Shown: positions 1 to 9,256, numbered from the stretch's first letter. The stretch: 32,841 nucleotides of DNA from Gammaproteobacteria bacterium UBA1119 (GCA_002313255.1 DCBA01000093.1:1-32841); one strand, 5' to 3'. The notes: a model not told the origin generated them from the sequence alone. Program-made: numbers and translations.

Positions 1-708
1 GTACTTAAGCGTATGGGCCTTACCAATATCGAGAACGCGAAACCCTTCTCGATCAACTATTTCGATTTCCACGGTGACAGGCTCATGGTGTCCAGAACAG
101 GATTCACAGGTGACCTTGGCTACGAGCTATGGATAGACCACGGTCTCGCAATCCAACTGTGGGACGCGGTCTACGAAGCCGGTCGCGACCTCGGTATTCA
201 TCCCTATGGCGACCAAGCAACAGACATGCTGCGACTCGAAGCCGGTTTTATCATGCCGGGATCCGAGTTCAATGAAGCTCTAAAAACGGTCCACTTTGAG
301 CACGATCAGACACCGTTCGAACTCAATCTTGGTTGGTTGGTCGACTTCAAGAAACCTCACTTCAATGGTCGACGCGCCTTGTGGGCCGAGCAACAACGCG
401 GTCCAACGTACACGTTGACCAAGCTGGACATCGAGGGCAACAAACCTGCCGAAGGTTCGTTTGTTTATAGCAATAAGCGTTGCACGAACGAAATTGGCTA
501 CGTCACGTCGGGCATATGGTCACCGGCGGTGAAAGCGAATATTGCACTTGCGATGATAGAGACCGAGTACCTCGACGGAGAAATTTGGTCGGAAATCTAT
601 TATGAAAAGGAGCTCAGGCAGCACAGTAAAGTAGCTAGATGCCGAATTAAACAGGAACCTTTCTGGGCACCGGCCAGAGCGCGAGCCACACCAGCTGAGA
701 ACTTCTAA
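1..708 (+). CDS. GcvT-family aminomethyltransferase-like protein (3' part, 5' end outside window)
   Basis: The frame is open from base 1, so this is the C-terminal 235 residues of a longer protein; the internal ATG at 13 is not the real start. The segment RTGFTGDLGYELW is the signature of the folate-binding GcvT fold (T-protein, dimethylglycine and sarcosine dehydrogenase C-terminal halves, DMSP demethylase DmdA). It is followed by a D-MLRLEAGF segment, an LGWLVDF segment, and a C-terminal GcvT_C-like part containing EIGYVTSGIWSP. Family members move one-carbon units from N- or S-methyl compounds to tetrahydrofolate in the cytoplasm. The exact substrate cannot be told because the N-terminal half is missing. 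A second GcvT-type gene lies at 11473. The next gene, a regulator, starts 66 bp downstream on the same strand. Confidence 0.85.
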   Translation, partial: VLKRMGLTNIENAKPFSINYFDFHGDRLMVSRTGFTGDLGYELWIDHGLAIQLWDAVYEAGRDLGIHPYGDQATDMLRLEAGFIMPGSEFNEALKTVHFEHDQTPFELNLGWLVDFKKPHFNGRRALWAEQQRGPTYTLTKLDIEGNKPAEGSFVYSNKRCTNEIGYVTSGIWSPAVKANIALAMIETEYLDGEIWSEIYYEKELRQHSKVARCRIKQEPFWAPARARATPAENF

Positions 709-774
709 TACAGCTTTGCCAGTGCACCGGGGTTAACACTGGGATAAAATACACGAATCGCTCTCAACAAAGGT

Positions 775-1536
775 ATGCGTGCATTGAGCGCCGTAGATTT
801 TGTAGACAGCTATATCGATGCGTGGAATCACCATGATCCTCGATGGATAGCCGACCATCTGACGCGAGACGGTGTCTATTGCGATATCCCCACTCACCAA
901 CGGCACCCTCGACACGAGCTGGTGCCTTACCTTGCTGACATCTTCGATCTAGACCACAGCTGCTACGAACTCGAAGGCGAAATCGTGACGGGGCGAAACT
1001 CCATTGCATTTCAATACCAAGTGCGGCCCAACGCAGAAACACCGGTTTGGTTTGGTGCGGAGTTCGTAACGCTGCACGGTGAACACGCGGTTTACATAGC
1101 AGACTATTACAAGGAGCCCATCCGGGATTCAAAGAGGGACGAAATTCAGGCTGAAAAGTACGCCAAATCAGGATTGAATCCCCAACTACTGGAAACATAT
1201 AAGCGGGCTTTGAACGACTTGATGATATTGGAACACACCTATCTAAATTCCGACCTGACTTTGCCAAAACTTGCCAATTTGATGCATTGTTCCCTGAATC
1301 ATCTATCACAAGTTATCAACGCCGGATTCGGAATGAGTTTTTTCGATTACTTAAACCACCACCGTATCGAAGCAGCCAAGAACTTGCTCAGTCAGCACGA
1401 TAGTTCTCGGGGCGCGATACTGAGCGTTGCTTTTGAGGTTGGTTTTAACTCCAACTCAGCGTTCTACGCTGCATTCAAGAAAACGTGCGGACAAACACCG
1501 GCCCAGTATCGTCGTTCTCAACAAATCGAACGTTGA
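775..1536 (+). CDS. AraC-family transcriptional regulator with N-terminal SnoaL/NTF2-like domain
   Basis: 253 residues. Residues about 6-115 (VDFVDSYIDAWNHHDP, then a D-GVYCDIP-like segment) resemble a SnoaL/NTF2-like small-molecule pocket. Residues about 155-250 are an AraC/XylS double helix-turn-helix: LTLPKLANLMHCSLNHLSQVIN, then SVAFEVGFNSNSAFYAAFKK and the terminal GQTPAQYRR. AraC regulators normally carry a cupin-type sensor, so a SnoaL-like sensor is less usual; I infer that it binds a ligand. An AAAGG sits only one base before the ATG at 775, so the TTG at 784 is a possible alternative start. The gene is convergent with the dehydrogenase ending at 1645 and could control either flank. 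Target genes are unknown. Confidence 0.85.
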   Translation: MRALSAVDFVDSYIDAWNHHDPRWIADHLTRDGVYCDIPTHQRHPRHELVPYLADIFDLDHSCYELEGEIVTGRNSIAFQYQVRPNAETPVWFGAEFVTLHGEHAVYIADYYKEPIRDSKRDEIQAEKYAKSGLNPQLLETYKRALNDLMILEHTYLNSDLTLPKLANLMHCSLNHLSQVINAGFGMSFFDYLNHHRIEAAKNLLSQHDSSRGAILSVAFEVGFNSNSAFYAAFKKTCGQTPAQYRRSQQIER

Positions 1537-1644
1537 CGGCGTTCGCTCGACGGCTGACAAAATCGTCATGCTCGCGTCCGGGACTTTCGCGCATCCCGAA
1601 CCCGAGCCCACCCGATTCGTCCTATAGTCTGTCGGGTGTTAGCC

Positions 1645-3153
1645 CTATCCCACAGACCGTGAACCAGGGAACGCGAAGTCGATACCATTACCGTCCGCGG
1701 ACGAGGTCCAGCGTTCGGTAATTGTCTTACGGCGCGTATAGAAACGAACGCCGTCCGGACCATAAGCCGCAAGGTCACCGAATCTTGAATCCTTCCAACC
1801 ACCAAAGCTGTGATTAGCAACCGGGACAGGCAAGGGTACGTTGATCCCGACCATGCCAGCTTCAACTTCATTTGCGTAGGTACGGGCCGAATAACCGTCC
1901 CGAGTAAAAATGCATGTTCCGTTCCCGTACTGACTGTCGTTGATTATCCGCATCGCATCAGCCGCCGTGTTAACCCGAACAAGGCAAAGAACCGGCCCGA
2001 AGATCTCCTCGTCATAAATCGACATGCCGGGTTGAACGTTGTCAAAGAGTGTTCCGCCGAGATAGAAACCAGGCTGTTGGTAACTGGCATGCCTTCGTCC
2101 ATCAACCAGTATGGTGGCTCCTTGATCAACCCCTTCTTGGATCAAACCAACGATTCGATCCCGTTGCGGACCGCTGTTCAGGGGTCCCATATCGAGATTA
2201 TCCACACCAGGACCGATGTTTAGTCCGGAAACCTTTTTACTCAATACGTCGGCAACCGCGTCCGCCGTCTCATCACCAACCGATACCACCACCGACAACG
2301 CCATACAGCGTTGGCCGCACGAGCCATATGCCGCACCCATAATGGCATTTGTCGCAGTTTCAACATCTGCATCAGGAAGCACAACCGCATGATTTTTTGC
2401 GCCGCCAAGAGCTTGAACTCGCTTGCCACTGTCGCCTGAAGCTTTGTATATGGATCGTGCAACCGGCGTCGAACCAACAAAACTCACCGCCTTGATGTCC
2501 GGATGATTCAATAACCATCCGGCAGTCTCCTGATCGCCTTGAACAACGTTGAAAACCCCATCGGGGAGTCCCGCCTCCGAAAAAAGTTCCGCTAATCGGT
2601 AACTTGCGGTAGGAACTTTCTCCGAAGGTTTTAATATGAACGTGTTCCCGCAAGCAACGGCTAGCGGAAACATCCACATAGGAACCATTACAGGAAAGTT
2701 AAACGGTGTAATGCCGACAACGACGCCTAACGGCGACATCTCACTCCAACTGTCGATATCCGGACCAACCGCCTTTGTGTATTCGCCCTTTAAGTGCTCG
2801 GCGATCCCCGTGGCATATTCGATATTCTCTATACCCCGCTGAAGCTCGCCTTGAGCATCCAATAGTGTTTTACCGTGTTCGCGCGTAACGAGTAGACAAA
2901 GTTCGTCAGCGTGGGCGGTCACCAACTCGCAAAAGCGCCTCAGAATTACCGCACGTTTTGCCGGCTCGACGACTCGCCAGTCTTGGTAAGCAATTTTCGA
3001 CGCATCAACAGCAGCATTGACCGTCTTTTCGTCTGCAAGCGTGACGTAACCCATCTGTTCACCGGTTGCTGGATCAAGTCGCTCAAGCTTCTGCGAACCA
3101 CTGACATCTAATTTGCCGCCGATGAAGTGTCCCGTGATCTCCGTATGCGCCAT
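1645..3153 (-). CDS. mmsA: CoA-acylating methylmalonate-/malonate-semialdehyde dehydrogenase
   Basis: 502 residues, the usual length for the family. It oxidises methylmalonate or malonate semialdehyde to propionyl- or acetyl-CoA with NAD+, CoA and loss of CO2. Visible ALDH landmarks are SPLGVVVGITPFNFP (about 140-154), the NAD-binding FILKPSE (172-178), VGSTPVARSIY and the catalytic cysteine C283 in SCGQRCMALS, which is the MmsA form of the active site. The start is the ATG at 3153 because GGAGAG lies 5 bases upstream; an in-frame upstream start at 3186 would add 11 residues. It is 33 bp downstream of the aminotransferase gene on the same strand. This pairing is typical of beta-alanine or valine catabolism: transamination makes the semialdehyde that this enzyme consumes. 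Confidence 0.95.
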   Translation of the reverse strand: MAHTEITGHFIGGKLDVSGSQKLERLDPATGEQMGYVTLADEKTVNAAVDASKIAYQDWRVVEPAKRAVILRRFCELVTAHADELCLLVTREHGKTLLDAQGELQRGIENIEYATGIAEHLKGEYTKAVGPDIDSWSEMSPLGVVVGITPFNFPVMVPMWMFPLAVACGNTFILKPSEKVPTASYRLAELFSEAGLPDGVFNVVQGDQETAGWLLNHPDIKAVSFVGSTPVARSIYKASGDSGKRVQALGGAKNHAVVLPDADVETATNAIMGAAYGSCGQRCMALSVVVSVGDETADAVADVLSKKVSGLNIGPGVDNLDMGPLNSGPQRDRIVGLIQEGVDQGATILVDGRRHASYQQPGFYLGGTLFDNVQPGMSIYDEEIFGPVLCLVRVNTAADAMRIINDSQYGNGTCIFTRDGYSARTYANEVEAGMVGINVPLPVPVANHSFGGWKDSRFGDLAAYGPDGVRFYTRRKTITERWTSSADGNGIDFAFPGSRSVG

Positions 3154-3186
3154 TTGTCTCTCCACTAACCTTCCTGAGTCCAGCAA

Positions 3187-4518
3187 CTAGTCGATGTCAT
3201 CCAATACATCACCGAGTATCCCGAGCATTTGATCGATCTCTGTTTCACTGATCACAAGCGGAGGCGCCAGAGCAACAATGTCTGCCGTGGCGCGAACCAA
3301 AAGACCTCGGTCAAACGCCTCGCGAAATACCGCCATCGCTCGTTCGGTCGGCGCGCCGTCTCGCGGCCGCAATTCCACCGCACCCGCGAGACCAAAATTA
3401 CGCACGTCGATCACGTTCGGCTTGTCGGCGAGCGCATGTAATCCTGCTTCCCAAATGGTTTCGAGCCCGCGAACGTGCTCAAACAAGCTCTCGTTTTCAT
3501 AAACGTCCAATGCCGCGTGAGCTGCCGCAGCCGCAAGAGGATGGCCTGAATACGTGTAGCCATGAAAAAACTCGATCGCCGTGGGTGGTCCCTTCATAAA
3601 GACTTCTCGAATTTTCTCCTGCACTACCACCGCTCCCATAGGCACCGCGCCGCTGGTTAGTCCCTTAGCGGTACACATGATGTCAGGGACAACACCTAGT
3701 CTCTCTGATGCCGAAGCCCAACCCAACCGCCCGAATGCGGTAATCACCTCATCGAAGATGAGCAAGATCCCATGCGCTTCGGTGATTTCACGAAGTCGCT
3801 CCAGATAACCAATGGGGGGTACCAATACACCGCCCGAGCCAGCGAACGGTTCGACAATGACTGCCGCGATGGTGCTCGCGTGGTTGCTCGCTATAACGCG
3901 TTCAAGATCATTCGCGAGATGGGCTCCCCAGGCGGGTTGGCCTTTGCTAAATGCCTGATGCTCTAAATCGTAGGTTTCCGGAAGATGGAACACACCCGGA
4001 AGCATCGGCCCAGCCGCAATACGGTTGTTGCCGATGCCGCCGACACTCGTCCCACCAAATCCAGAACCGTGATACCCCCGTTGCCGTCCCACCAAACGGG
4101 TCCGTTGGGCTTCCCCACGGGCATGGTGATAGCCCAGCGCTATCTTGAGCGCGGTATCAACGGATTCTGATCCCGAGTTAGTAAAGAAAACGGCCTCCAT
4201 GCCGTCCGGCATCATGTTCGCTAGCCGTTCGGCAAGCCGAAAAATTTCTGGATGACCCATTTGAAAAGCTGGAGAATAATCGAGCGCGCCCGCCGCCTGA
4301 CGAATGGCTTCAACGATGTGAGGATGACAATGACCCGCGTTGCAGCACCAGAGCCCCGACATCCCATCCATAATTTGGCGATCGTCTACTGTGGTGTAGT
4401 ACATACCTTGAGCGCTTTTCATGAGCCGGGGTTCGTTCTTGAAAGCCCGGTTACCCGTAAACGGCATCCAGTAAGCAGCGAGGTCCAACTCGTTATGTAG
4501 AAGGTTTTTTATGTCCAT
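3187..4518 (-). CDS. Class III omega-amino acid:pyruvate (beta-alanine) aminotransferase
   Basis: 443 residues. A PLP enzyme of fold type I, class III. It shows AAYWMPFTGNRAFK near the N-terminus, the phosphate-binding GSES at 116-119, D256 in the IFDEVITAFGR motif that contacts the pyridine nitrogen, and the Schiff-base lysine K285 in CTAKGLTSG. The N-terminal WMPFT and the general pattern fit omega-amino acid:pyruvate transaminases, which convert beta-alanine plus pyruvate to malonate semialdehyde plus alanine. The downstream mmsA-type gene supports that role. The start overlaps the end of the upstream lipoprotein gene by 26 bp. A GCAGG abuts the ATG directly, which is a poor ribosome binding site, so translational coupling is likely. 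Other omega-amines or taurine are possible substrates. Confidence 0.93.
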   Translation of the reverse strand: MDIKNLLHNELDLAAYWMPFTGNRAFKNEPRLMKSAQGMYYTTVDDRQIMDGMSGLWCCNAGHCHPHIVEAIRQAAGALDYSPAFQMGHPEIFRLAERLANMMPDGMEAVFFTNSGSESVDTALKIALGYHHARGEAQRTRLVGRQRGYHGSGFGGTSVGGIGNNRIAAGPMLPGVFHLPETYDLEHQAFSKGQPAWGAHLANDLERVIASNHASTIAAVIVEPFAGSGGVLVPPIGYLERLREITEAHGILLIFDEVITAFGRLGWASASERLGVVPDIMCTAKGLTSGAVPMGAVVVQEKIREVFMKGPPTAIEFFHGYTYSGHPLAAAAAHAALDVYENESLFEHVRGLETIWEAGLHALADKPNVIDVRNFGLAGAVELRPRDGAPTERAMAVFREAFDRGLLVRATADIVALAPPLVISETEIDQMLGILGDVLDDID

Positions 4519-5032
4519 CCTGCGCTACTCGATAAAACGACCACGGTGGAATCTTCTTACCAAAGACCGTGGCCATATCATATTTTCGTCGATAAGCGGT
4601 ACTGACCGCACGGTACATCACCTCGTCGTCCAACCTTGTTATAGTCACGTCATAGATCTTACTCTCGATACGAATCCTGGCACGAGGATCTCGTAAAATA
4701 TTGATTTCCCAATACTTTTTTTCTTCGCCGTAAGACCCGATATAAAGATCACTAGCAACACGCACGCACCAAATGGTGGTGGAATGCGGAATGCCATACC
4801 AGGGGCGGGTTTCAATAAATACTTCGTCAATTTCATCGGTGAATTGCCAATTCTCGACGGGCGAAGATACTTCCTCACCGCTAAGCCAAAGTCCCGGCCT
4901 AACGTCCTTGGGTTCACACCCGACAGCCAGCACGCTAAGGGTGAGCAATACGAGCGACAGACGAATTGCTATTGGAATTTGAGCTTCGAGAATCGGAGAT
5001 TGGATCTTCACGAGCGACCAATGCCATGACAC
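4493..5032 (-). CDS. Putative lipoprotein with split-barrel (PNPOx-like) C-terminal region
   Basis: 179 residues. A hydrophobic stretch (IAIRLSLVLLTLSVLAVGC) ends in a cysteine at residue 39 that fits a relaxed lipobox (A-V-G-C), so export and lipid attachment are likely. The mature part has ETRPWYGIPHSTTIWCV, LYIGS, KYWEINILRDPRARIRIESKIYDVTI. This pattern resembles flavin- or F420-binding split-barrel proteins of the pyridoxamine oxidase superfamily; I recognise this only by pattern, and no catalytic residues can be assigned. The N-terminus is long before the hydrophobic core, so the in-frame GTG at 5011 is a possible start. It begins 4 bp after the MOSC gene and overlaps the aminotransferase start by 26 bp, so it belongs to the same transcription unit. 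Confidence 0.75.
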   Translation of the reverse strand: MSWHWSLVKIQSPILEAQIPIAIRLSLVLLTLSVLAVGCEPKDVRPGLWLSGEEVSSPVENWQFTDEIDEVFIETRPWYGIPHSTTIWCVRVASDLYIGSYGEEKKYWEINILRDPRARIRIESKIYDVTITRLDDEVMYRAVSTAYRRKYDMATVFGKKIPPWSFYRVAQDGHKKPST

Positions 5033-5036
5033 AAAC

Positions 5037-5705
5037 TCATCCTAGGTTCGGCGGTTTATACCGTCTCACAACGATCGAATCACCACTACGGATCTTCCCA
5101 GGCACGTCGACGACCCCTACTACCCCGCGCTTCCGTTTTGCTTCGATCAGAAATTGCCGACGCGCAAGCGATTTGCCTGCGTGCGCCGTATAAAGTCCCA
5201 CAATCTTATCCGCCATGTCGGTACAAGGTGGGTTGAAGTCTTCAACAACCAAGACTGCACCTGAAGGAAACATCAGCTTGGATCCCTTCGGCAGTCTGGA
5301 AAAATCTTTAATCCCTTCAACAAAGACGTTTACGCCAAGATCGCCAGGCGACAACGGCTGATCCAGATTCAACGCCTCCTGAATCTCGCGCACTTCCTCT
5401 TGCGACATTCCGGTCCACTGACGATTGTTTCTCCGCACTGTTCCCGTTGGCTCGGTGTCGCCTTCATAACACACTCGACTAAATCCGCGATGTTTGTCAT
5501 CAACAAATCCTTCAAGATCCGCCATGACGTATTCTTGAACCTGCTTTGCCATGTCGTCGCCGGCTCCAATCGATACTGAGATCAACTTCGCTTTTTGGTC
5601 CTTCATCCGGATTGTGCCGGGCACCGACTGCTCATGTTTTGATAATTGTAGCTTTCGAACATCTATATTTATTCCGAGCCTAGACGCTTGGATAACATCG
5701 CTCAT
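5037..5705 (-). CDS. MOSC domain protein
   Basis: 222 residues from the first ATG. MOSC landmarks are GDLGVNVFVEGI (121-132), a LPKGSKLMFPSGAVLVVED strand region and the conserved cysteine C161 in NPPCTDM. MOSC domains (molybdenum cofactor sulfurase C-terminal) bind molybdopterin-related sulfur or act in N-oxygenated compound reduction; here the domain stands alone. Many stand-alone MOSC proteins start near the first beta strand (KLISVSIG), so the ATG at 5606 (residue 34) may be the true start; neither site has a strong Shine-Dalgarno sequence. It is the first gene of the minus-strand group MOSC, lipoprotein, aminotransferase, mmsA. Its link to beta-alanine catabolism is not obvious. Confidence 0.88.
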   Translation of the reverse strand: MSDVIQASRLGINIDVRKLQLSKHEQSVPGTIRMKDQKAKLISVSIGAGDDMAKQVQEYVMADLEGFVDDKHRGFSRVCYEGDTEPTGTVRRNNRQWTGMSQEEVREIQEALNLDQPLSPGDLGVNVFVEGIKDFSRLPKGSKLMFPSGAVLVVEDFNPPCTDMADKIVGLYTAHAGKSLARRQFLIEAKRKRGVVGVVDVPGKIRSGDSIVVRRYKPPNLG

Positions 5706-6045
5706 CGAATCATTGCGGAGATCGTATACCGTTCACGATCCGTACGTTGATTGTTTCGTCTAAGGCGTTTATTACCCACTACCAAGATCAAACCAAACAT
5801 GTGCTTGTCCGGTGCCAGCGGCGTTTTCATCATTAGACATCATGCGGCCTCGAGCTCGGCAATCACGACCGCCTAGCGCTCCTGACATCATCAGGTAGTG
5901 ACCAAAAATACCTTCCGGTTCGAAGCGGAGATACACCGGCAGCCTCGTTCTACACGCAAATTATTTAGGATTCTAGAGCTTAAGGTCGTGCCTTGGAGCC
6001 CACCCGTTCATTGACGCTCAGAGTCGGAGCGTGTATCACCAGCGA
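5706..6045. other. Divergent intergenic region between MOSC and carotenoid oxygenase genes
   Basis: About 340 bp between two divergently transcribed genes, so it should hold promoters for both. I could not identify convincing -35/-10 pairs. On the minus strand a short open frame runs to a TAA at 5772-5774, with a possible GTG start at 5936 (54 codons, ending HVWFDLGSG). It has no recognised homology and no clear ribosome binding site. It may be a chance ORF or a gene remnant. Confidence 0.4.
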
Positions 6046-7500
6046 ATGAAGATTCAACTGGTAGACGAGATTCGCGGAAATCTTCCGCTCGACGATGATC
6101 ATCCATATCGGACGGGTCCGTGGAAGCCGAACGCACGCGAGTTCGACGCCTACGATTTAGACGTGATCGGCGAATTGCCCCTCGACCTCAATGGCGTCTA
6201 TTTGAGGAATACGGAAAACCCGTTGCACGGAGCAATCGGACGTTACCATCCGTTTGATGGCGACGGCATGTTGCACTCCATCTCGTTCGACTCGGGAAAG
6301 GTTGAATATCACAATCGCTATATCCGAACCGATGGATTTAACGCCGAGCTTGAATCGGGAACGCCGCTTTGGGCTGGCTTAATGGAAAATCCCCAGAAGT
6401 CAAAACGCCAGGGCTGGGGTGCCCGAACAGGCCTAAAAGACTCGTCGAGTACAGACGTGGTCGTCCACCGAGGTCGTGCCGCGACGAGTTTTTACCAATG
6501 CGGCGATATCTACGAGCTTGACCCCAAAACGCTCCATCAATTGGGCAAGGCGTCCTGGACAAAAGACGTCACCCCAGGTTGGGGAGTTTCGGCACACACG
6601 AAAGTCGATCCTTCATCCGGCGAGATGCTGTTTTTCAATTACTCAAAACAGAAACCGTACATGCACTATGGCGTTGTCGATTGTCACGGAAAACTTGTGC
6701 ATTACGTTCCAATCGAGTTGCCGGGGCCTCGACTGCCGCACGACATGGCGTTCACGGCAAACTATGCAATCTTGAACGATATGCCGCTTTTCTGGGACCC
6801 TGAAGCCCTCAGTCACGGCGCACACGCTGTCCGTTTTTTCAGAGATATACCCAGCCGCTTCGCAGTTATTCCGCGACGTGGGCAAGCAAGCGATATCCGG
6901 TGGTTTGAAGCAGAACCAACCTACGTCCTGCACTGGATCAATGCGTATGAAGAAGGCGACGAAGTCATTCTCGACGGATACCGCCAGGACCCATCGAAAG
7001 CCGCCAGCGTCGACTTACCTGAAAATCTGATCCCATATCGAATGTTGGATATTCATTCCATCGGGGCCCGGGCATATCGGTGGCGGTTCAATATGCAAAC
7101 CGGTTCCGTCTCCGAACAACCTCTCGACGACGCGATTTCGGAATTCGGCATGATCAATCCAGATTTTGCGGGTAAGCCATACCAGTATGTATGGGAGATG
7201 AGCACCAAACCCGGATGGTTCCTTTTCAACGGCATCACGCGCCTCAACGTGAAAACGGGCGAACGCCAAGGCTATGAGTTTCGATCGGGGGTTTACGGCA
7301 GCGAAAGCCCCGTGGTACCGGCACGTAAAAACGATCGTGAAGACGGTGGTTACGTCGTCACAATAATCTCAGACATTAACGAAGATTCCTCGAGCTGCCT
7401 GGTATTTAACGCCGATGACCTACTAAGCGGCCCCGTTGCATCGATCAAATTGCCGGAGCGAATATGTGTCGGTACCCACAGTTATTGGGAAAACTCCTAA
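6046..7500 (+). CDS. Carotenoid cleavage oxygenase / lignostilbene dioxygenase family protein
   Basis: 484 residues from the ATG at 6046, a normal length for the RPE65/CCO family of non-heme Fe(II) seven-bladed propeller oxygenases. The four iron-ligand histidines are in SAHTKVD (H184), LPHDMAF (H232), LHWINAYE (H296) and the C-terminal GTHSYW (H478). The LNGVYLRNTENP and HPFDGDGMLHSISF segments near the N-terminus are family hallmarks. The enzyme cleaves a conjugated C=C bond in carotenoids, apocarotenoids or stilbene-type phenylpropenoids; the substrate cannot be read from sequence. A GTG at 6031 is an alternative start; GGAG at 6026-6029 is badly spaced for either codon. The gene stands alone, convergent with the Baeyer-Villiger monooxygenase. 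Confidence 0.93.
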   Translation: MKIQLVDEIRGNLPLDDDHPYRTGPWKPNAREFDAYDLDVIGELPLDLNGVYLRNTENPLHGAIGRYHPFDGDGMLHSISFDSGKVEYHNRYIRTDGFNAELESGTPLWAGLMENPQKSKRQGWGARTGLKDSSSTDVVVHRGRAATSFYQCGDIYELDPKTLHQLGKASWTKDVTPGWGVSAHTKVDPSSGEMLFFNYSKQKPYMHYGVVDCHGKLVHYVPIELPGPRLPHDMAFTANYAILNDMPLFWDPEALSHGAHAVRFFRDIPSRFAVIPRRGQASDIRWFEAEPTYVLHWINAYEEGDEVILDGYRQDPSKAASVDLPENLIPYRMLDIHSIGARAYRWRFNMQTGSVSEQPLDDAISEFGMINPDFAGKPYQYVWEMSTKPGWFLFNGITRLNVKTGERQGYEFRSGVYGSESPVVPARKNDREDGGYVVTIISDINEDSSSCLVFNADDLLSGPVASIKLPERICVGTHSYWENS

Positions 7501-7621
7501 ATCAGCTCTAGTCAATCAGCGGCATGATCAGCAACCGCCGCACACTCCTTTACCTACCTCACTAGTAGTCACAACGTTTCACCCACCGTTAATCTTTCGC
7601 TGTTTGACATCGTCTTCCTGG

Positions 7622-9256
7622 CTAGGGAGACAGCACGAATCCCTCATAATTCTTCGACGCAATGTCGTCGCATTTTTTCCGATAGGTTCCGACGCCCCCC
7701 ACATAGGGCATGAATATTCGGGGTTTACCCGGAATATTTGCGCCCAAGTACCACGAATTACAACTCGGTGCGGTAAACATCGTACCCTTGGCGACTTCAT
7801 TGACGTGCTCAATCCAATTTTGCTCGGCTTCAGCCGTAGGTTCGATGGAACGAAGCTGGTGTCGATCCATATGTGAGATGCAATCGCTAATCCAATCGAC
7901 GTGCTGCTCGATAGATACAAGCATATTGCTTAGCACTGACGGGCTTCCAGGTCCCGTGATCGTGAACATGTTCGGAAACCCATGTACCTGCAGTCCCAGA
8001 AAAGTTCGAGGGCCCGCATCCCAAACGTCGGCAAGACGCGCTCCATCTCGACCTGTGATTTCGACATTCAACAACGCGCCCGTCATCGCATCGAATCCCG
8101 TCGCGTAGACCAGAGCATCGAACTCGTACGATCTCTGTTTTGTCTCCACGCCCCTTTCGCTGATCTTTTTGATACCGCCTTGACGAAGATCGACCAAGGT
8201 GACGTTGTCTTGGTTAAAGGCATCGTAATAATGGCTATCGATCACCGGCCTCTTGCAACCAATAGGATAGTCGCGGGGCATCAGCTGATCCGCAACATCG
8301 GGATCATCGATTACTCGAGCTACCTGTTCTCGATACATTTCACAAGCAAGCTCATTGGCGTTCGGATCGAGGCCGATATCGAGATAACGACTGATCGCGG
8401 CAAAACCGTCCCGATCCAGCGCAGACTTACGCTGTTCAGGCGTCGTCTCGAGTATTGAATCTGTTGGAGGAGCGTTGTCGGCACCACCGAAGCCAAAGCC
8501 ATACCCTATGATTCCCGCCAGAGATTCACGCTGTTGTTGCCGGATTTCGTCGTAATTTGCCTTTGCCTCAGCTCGAAACTCCTCCGTGAGCGGTCGGTTG
8601 TTCGCTGGCATCGTGTAGTTCGGCGTACGCTGGAATACGGTTAGATGCGCCGCCTCCTCGGCAATCACCGGAATCGACTGAATCCCGGAAGAACCCGTGC
8701 CGATTAAACCAACTCTCACACCCGTAAAGTCCACGCCTTCGTGCGGCCAGCGTCCGGTGTGATAGACAGGGCCACGAAAATTATCAGACCCGTCAATTGA
8801 GGGCGTGTTCGGCACCGATAAACAGCCGGTCGCCATCACGCAATACCGTGCTTCGTATGACTTCCCGGTATCAGTATTGACCAGCCATTGACGAGTATCC
8901 TCGTTGTACGCCGCGGTTGTTACCCGAGTATCAAAACGTATTTGGGGTAACAAATCGAATCGCTCAGCAATATGGTTCGCGTAGTCCAGAATTTCGGGCT
9001 GACCCGCCATAACTTCGGACCAATTCCAGTCCTGCTGAAGCTCCTCGGAAAAACTAAACGAATACTCCATGCTCGGCACATCACAGCGTGCGCCGGGGTA
9101 GCGATTCCAATACCAGGTACCGCCCACCCCGCTTCCGGCTTCCAACACTTGTACCGATAAACCCAAAGCGCGAAGCCGGTACAACATGTACATTCCGGCA
9201 AACCCCGCGCCAACAACCAATACGTCCGTTGACTCCGTCTGTCCAACCTTGCTCAT
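7622..9256 (-). CDS. Baeyer-Villiger-type flavin monooxygenase (cyclohexanone monooxygenase-like)
   Basis: 544 residues. The FAD Rossmann motif GAGFAG is at 16-21, the second (NADPH) motif GTGSSG at 186-191, and the Baeyer-Villiger fingerprint FxGxxxHxxxWP is fully present at 160-171 (F160, G162, H166, W170, P171). GGTWYWNRYPGARCDVPS (45-62) is also typical of cyclohexanone, phenylacetone and steroid monooxygenases. These insert oxygen next to a ketone to give an ester or lactone with NADPH and O2. The start is the ATG at 9256 because AGGA lies 5 bases before it; an in-frame upstream start at 9322 would add 22 atypical residues. The substrate is unknown; no ester hydrolase is directly adjacent. 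Confidence 0.95.
   Translation of the reverse strand: MSKVGQTESTDVLVVGAGFAGMYMLYRLRALGLSVQVLEAGSGVGGTWYWNRYPGARCDVPSMEYSFSFSEELQQDWNWSEVMAGQPEILDYANHIAERFDLLPQIRFDTRVTTAAYNEDTRQWLVNTDTGKSYEARYCVMATGCLSVPNTPSIDGSDNFRGPVYHTGRWPHEGVDFTGVRVGLIGTGSSGIQSIPVIAEEAAHLTVFQRTPNYTMPANNRPLTEEFRAEAKANYDEIRQQQRESLAGIIGYGFGFGGADNAPPTDSILETTPEQRKSALDRDGFAAISRYLDIGLDPNANELACEMYREQVARVIDDPDVADQLMPRDYPIGCKRPVIDSHYYDAFNQDNVTLVDLRQGGIKKISERGVETKQRSYEFDALVYATGFDAMTGALLNVEITGRDGARLADVWDAGPRTFLGLQVHGFPNMFTITGPGSPSVLSNMLVSIEQHVDWISDCISHMDRHQLRSIEPTAEAEQNWIEHVNEVAKGTMFTAPSCNSWYLGANIPGKPRIFMPYVGGVGTYRKKCDDIASKNYEGFVLSP

Noticed and set aside
764..1309. 181-codon antisense ORF over the AraC gene
   Set aside because: Arginine/serine-rich shadow of a clear gene with no recognisable domain.
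1597..1640. Possible terminator hairpin between the AraC and mmsA genes
   Set aside because: Only a 6-bp ACCCGA/TCGGGT stem with a long loop and no T-run.
5772..5936. 54-codon minus-strand ORF between MOSC and carotenoid oxygenase genes
   Set aside because: Only a GTG start, no ribosome binding site, no known family; kept as a note in the intergenic entry.
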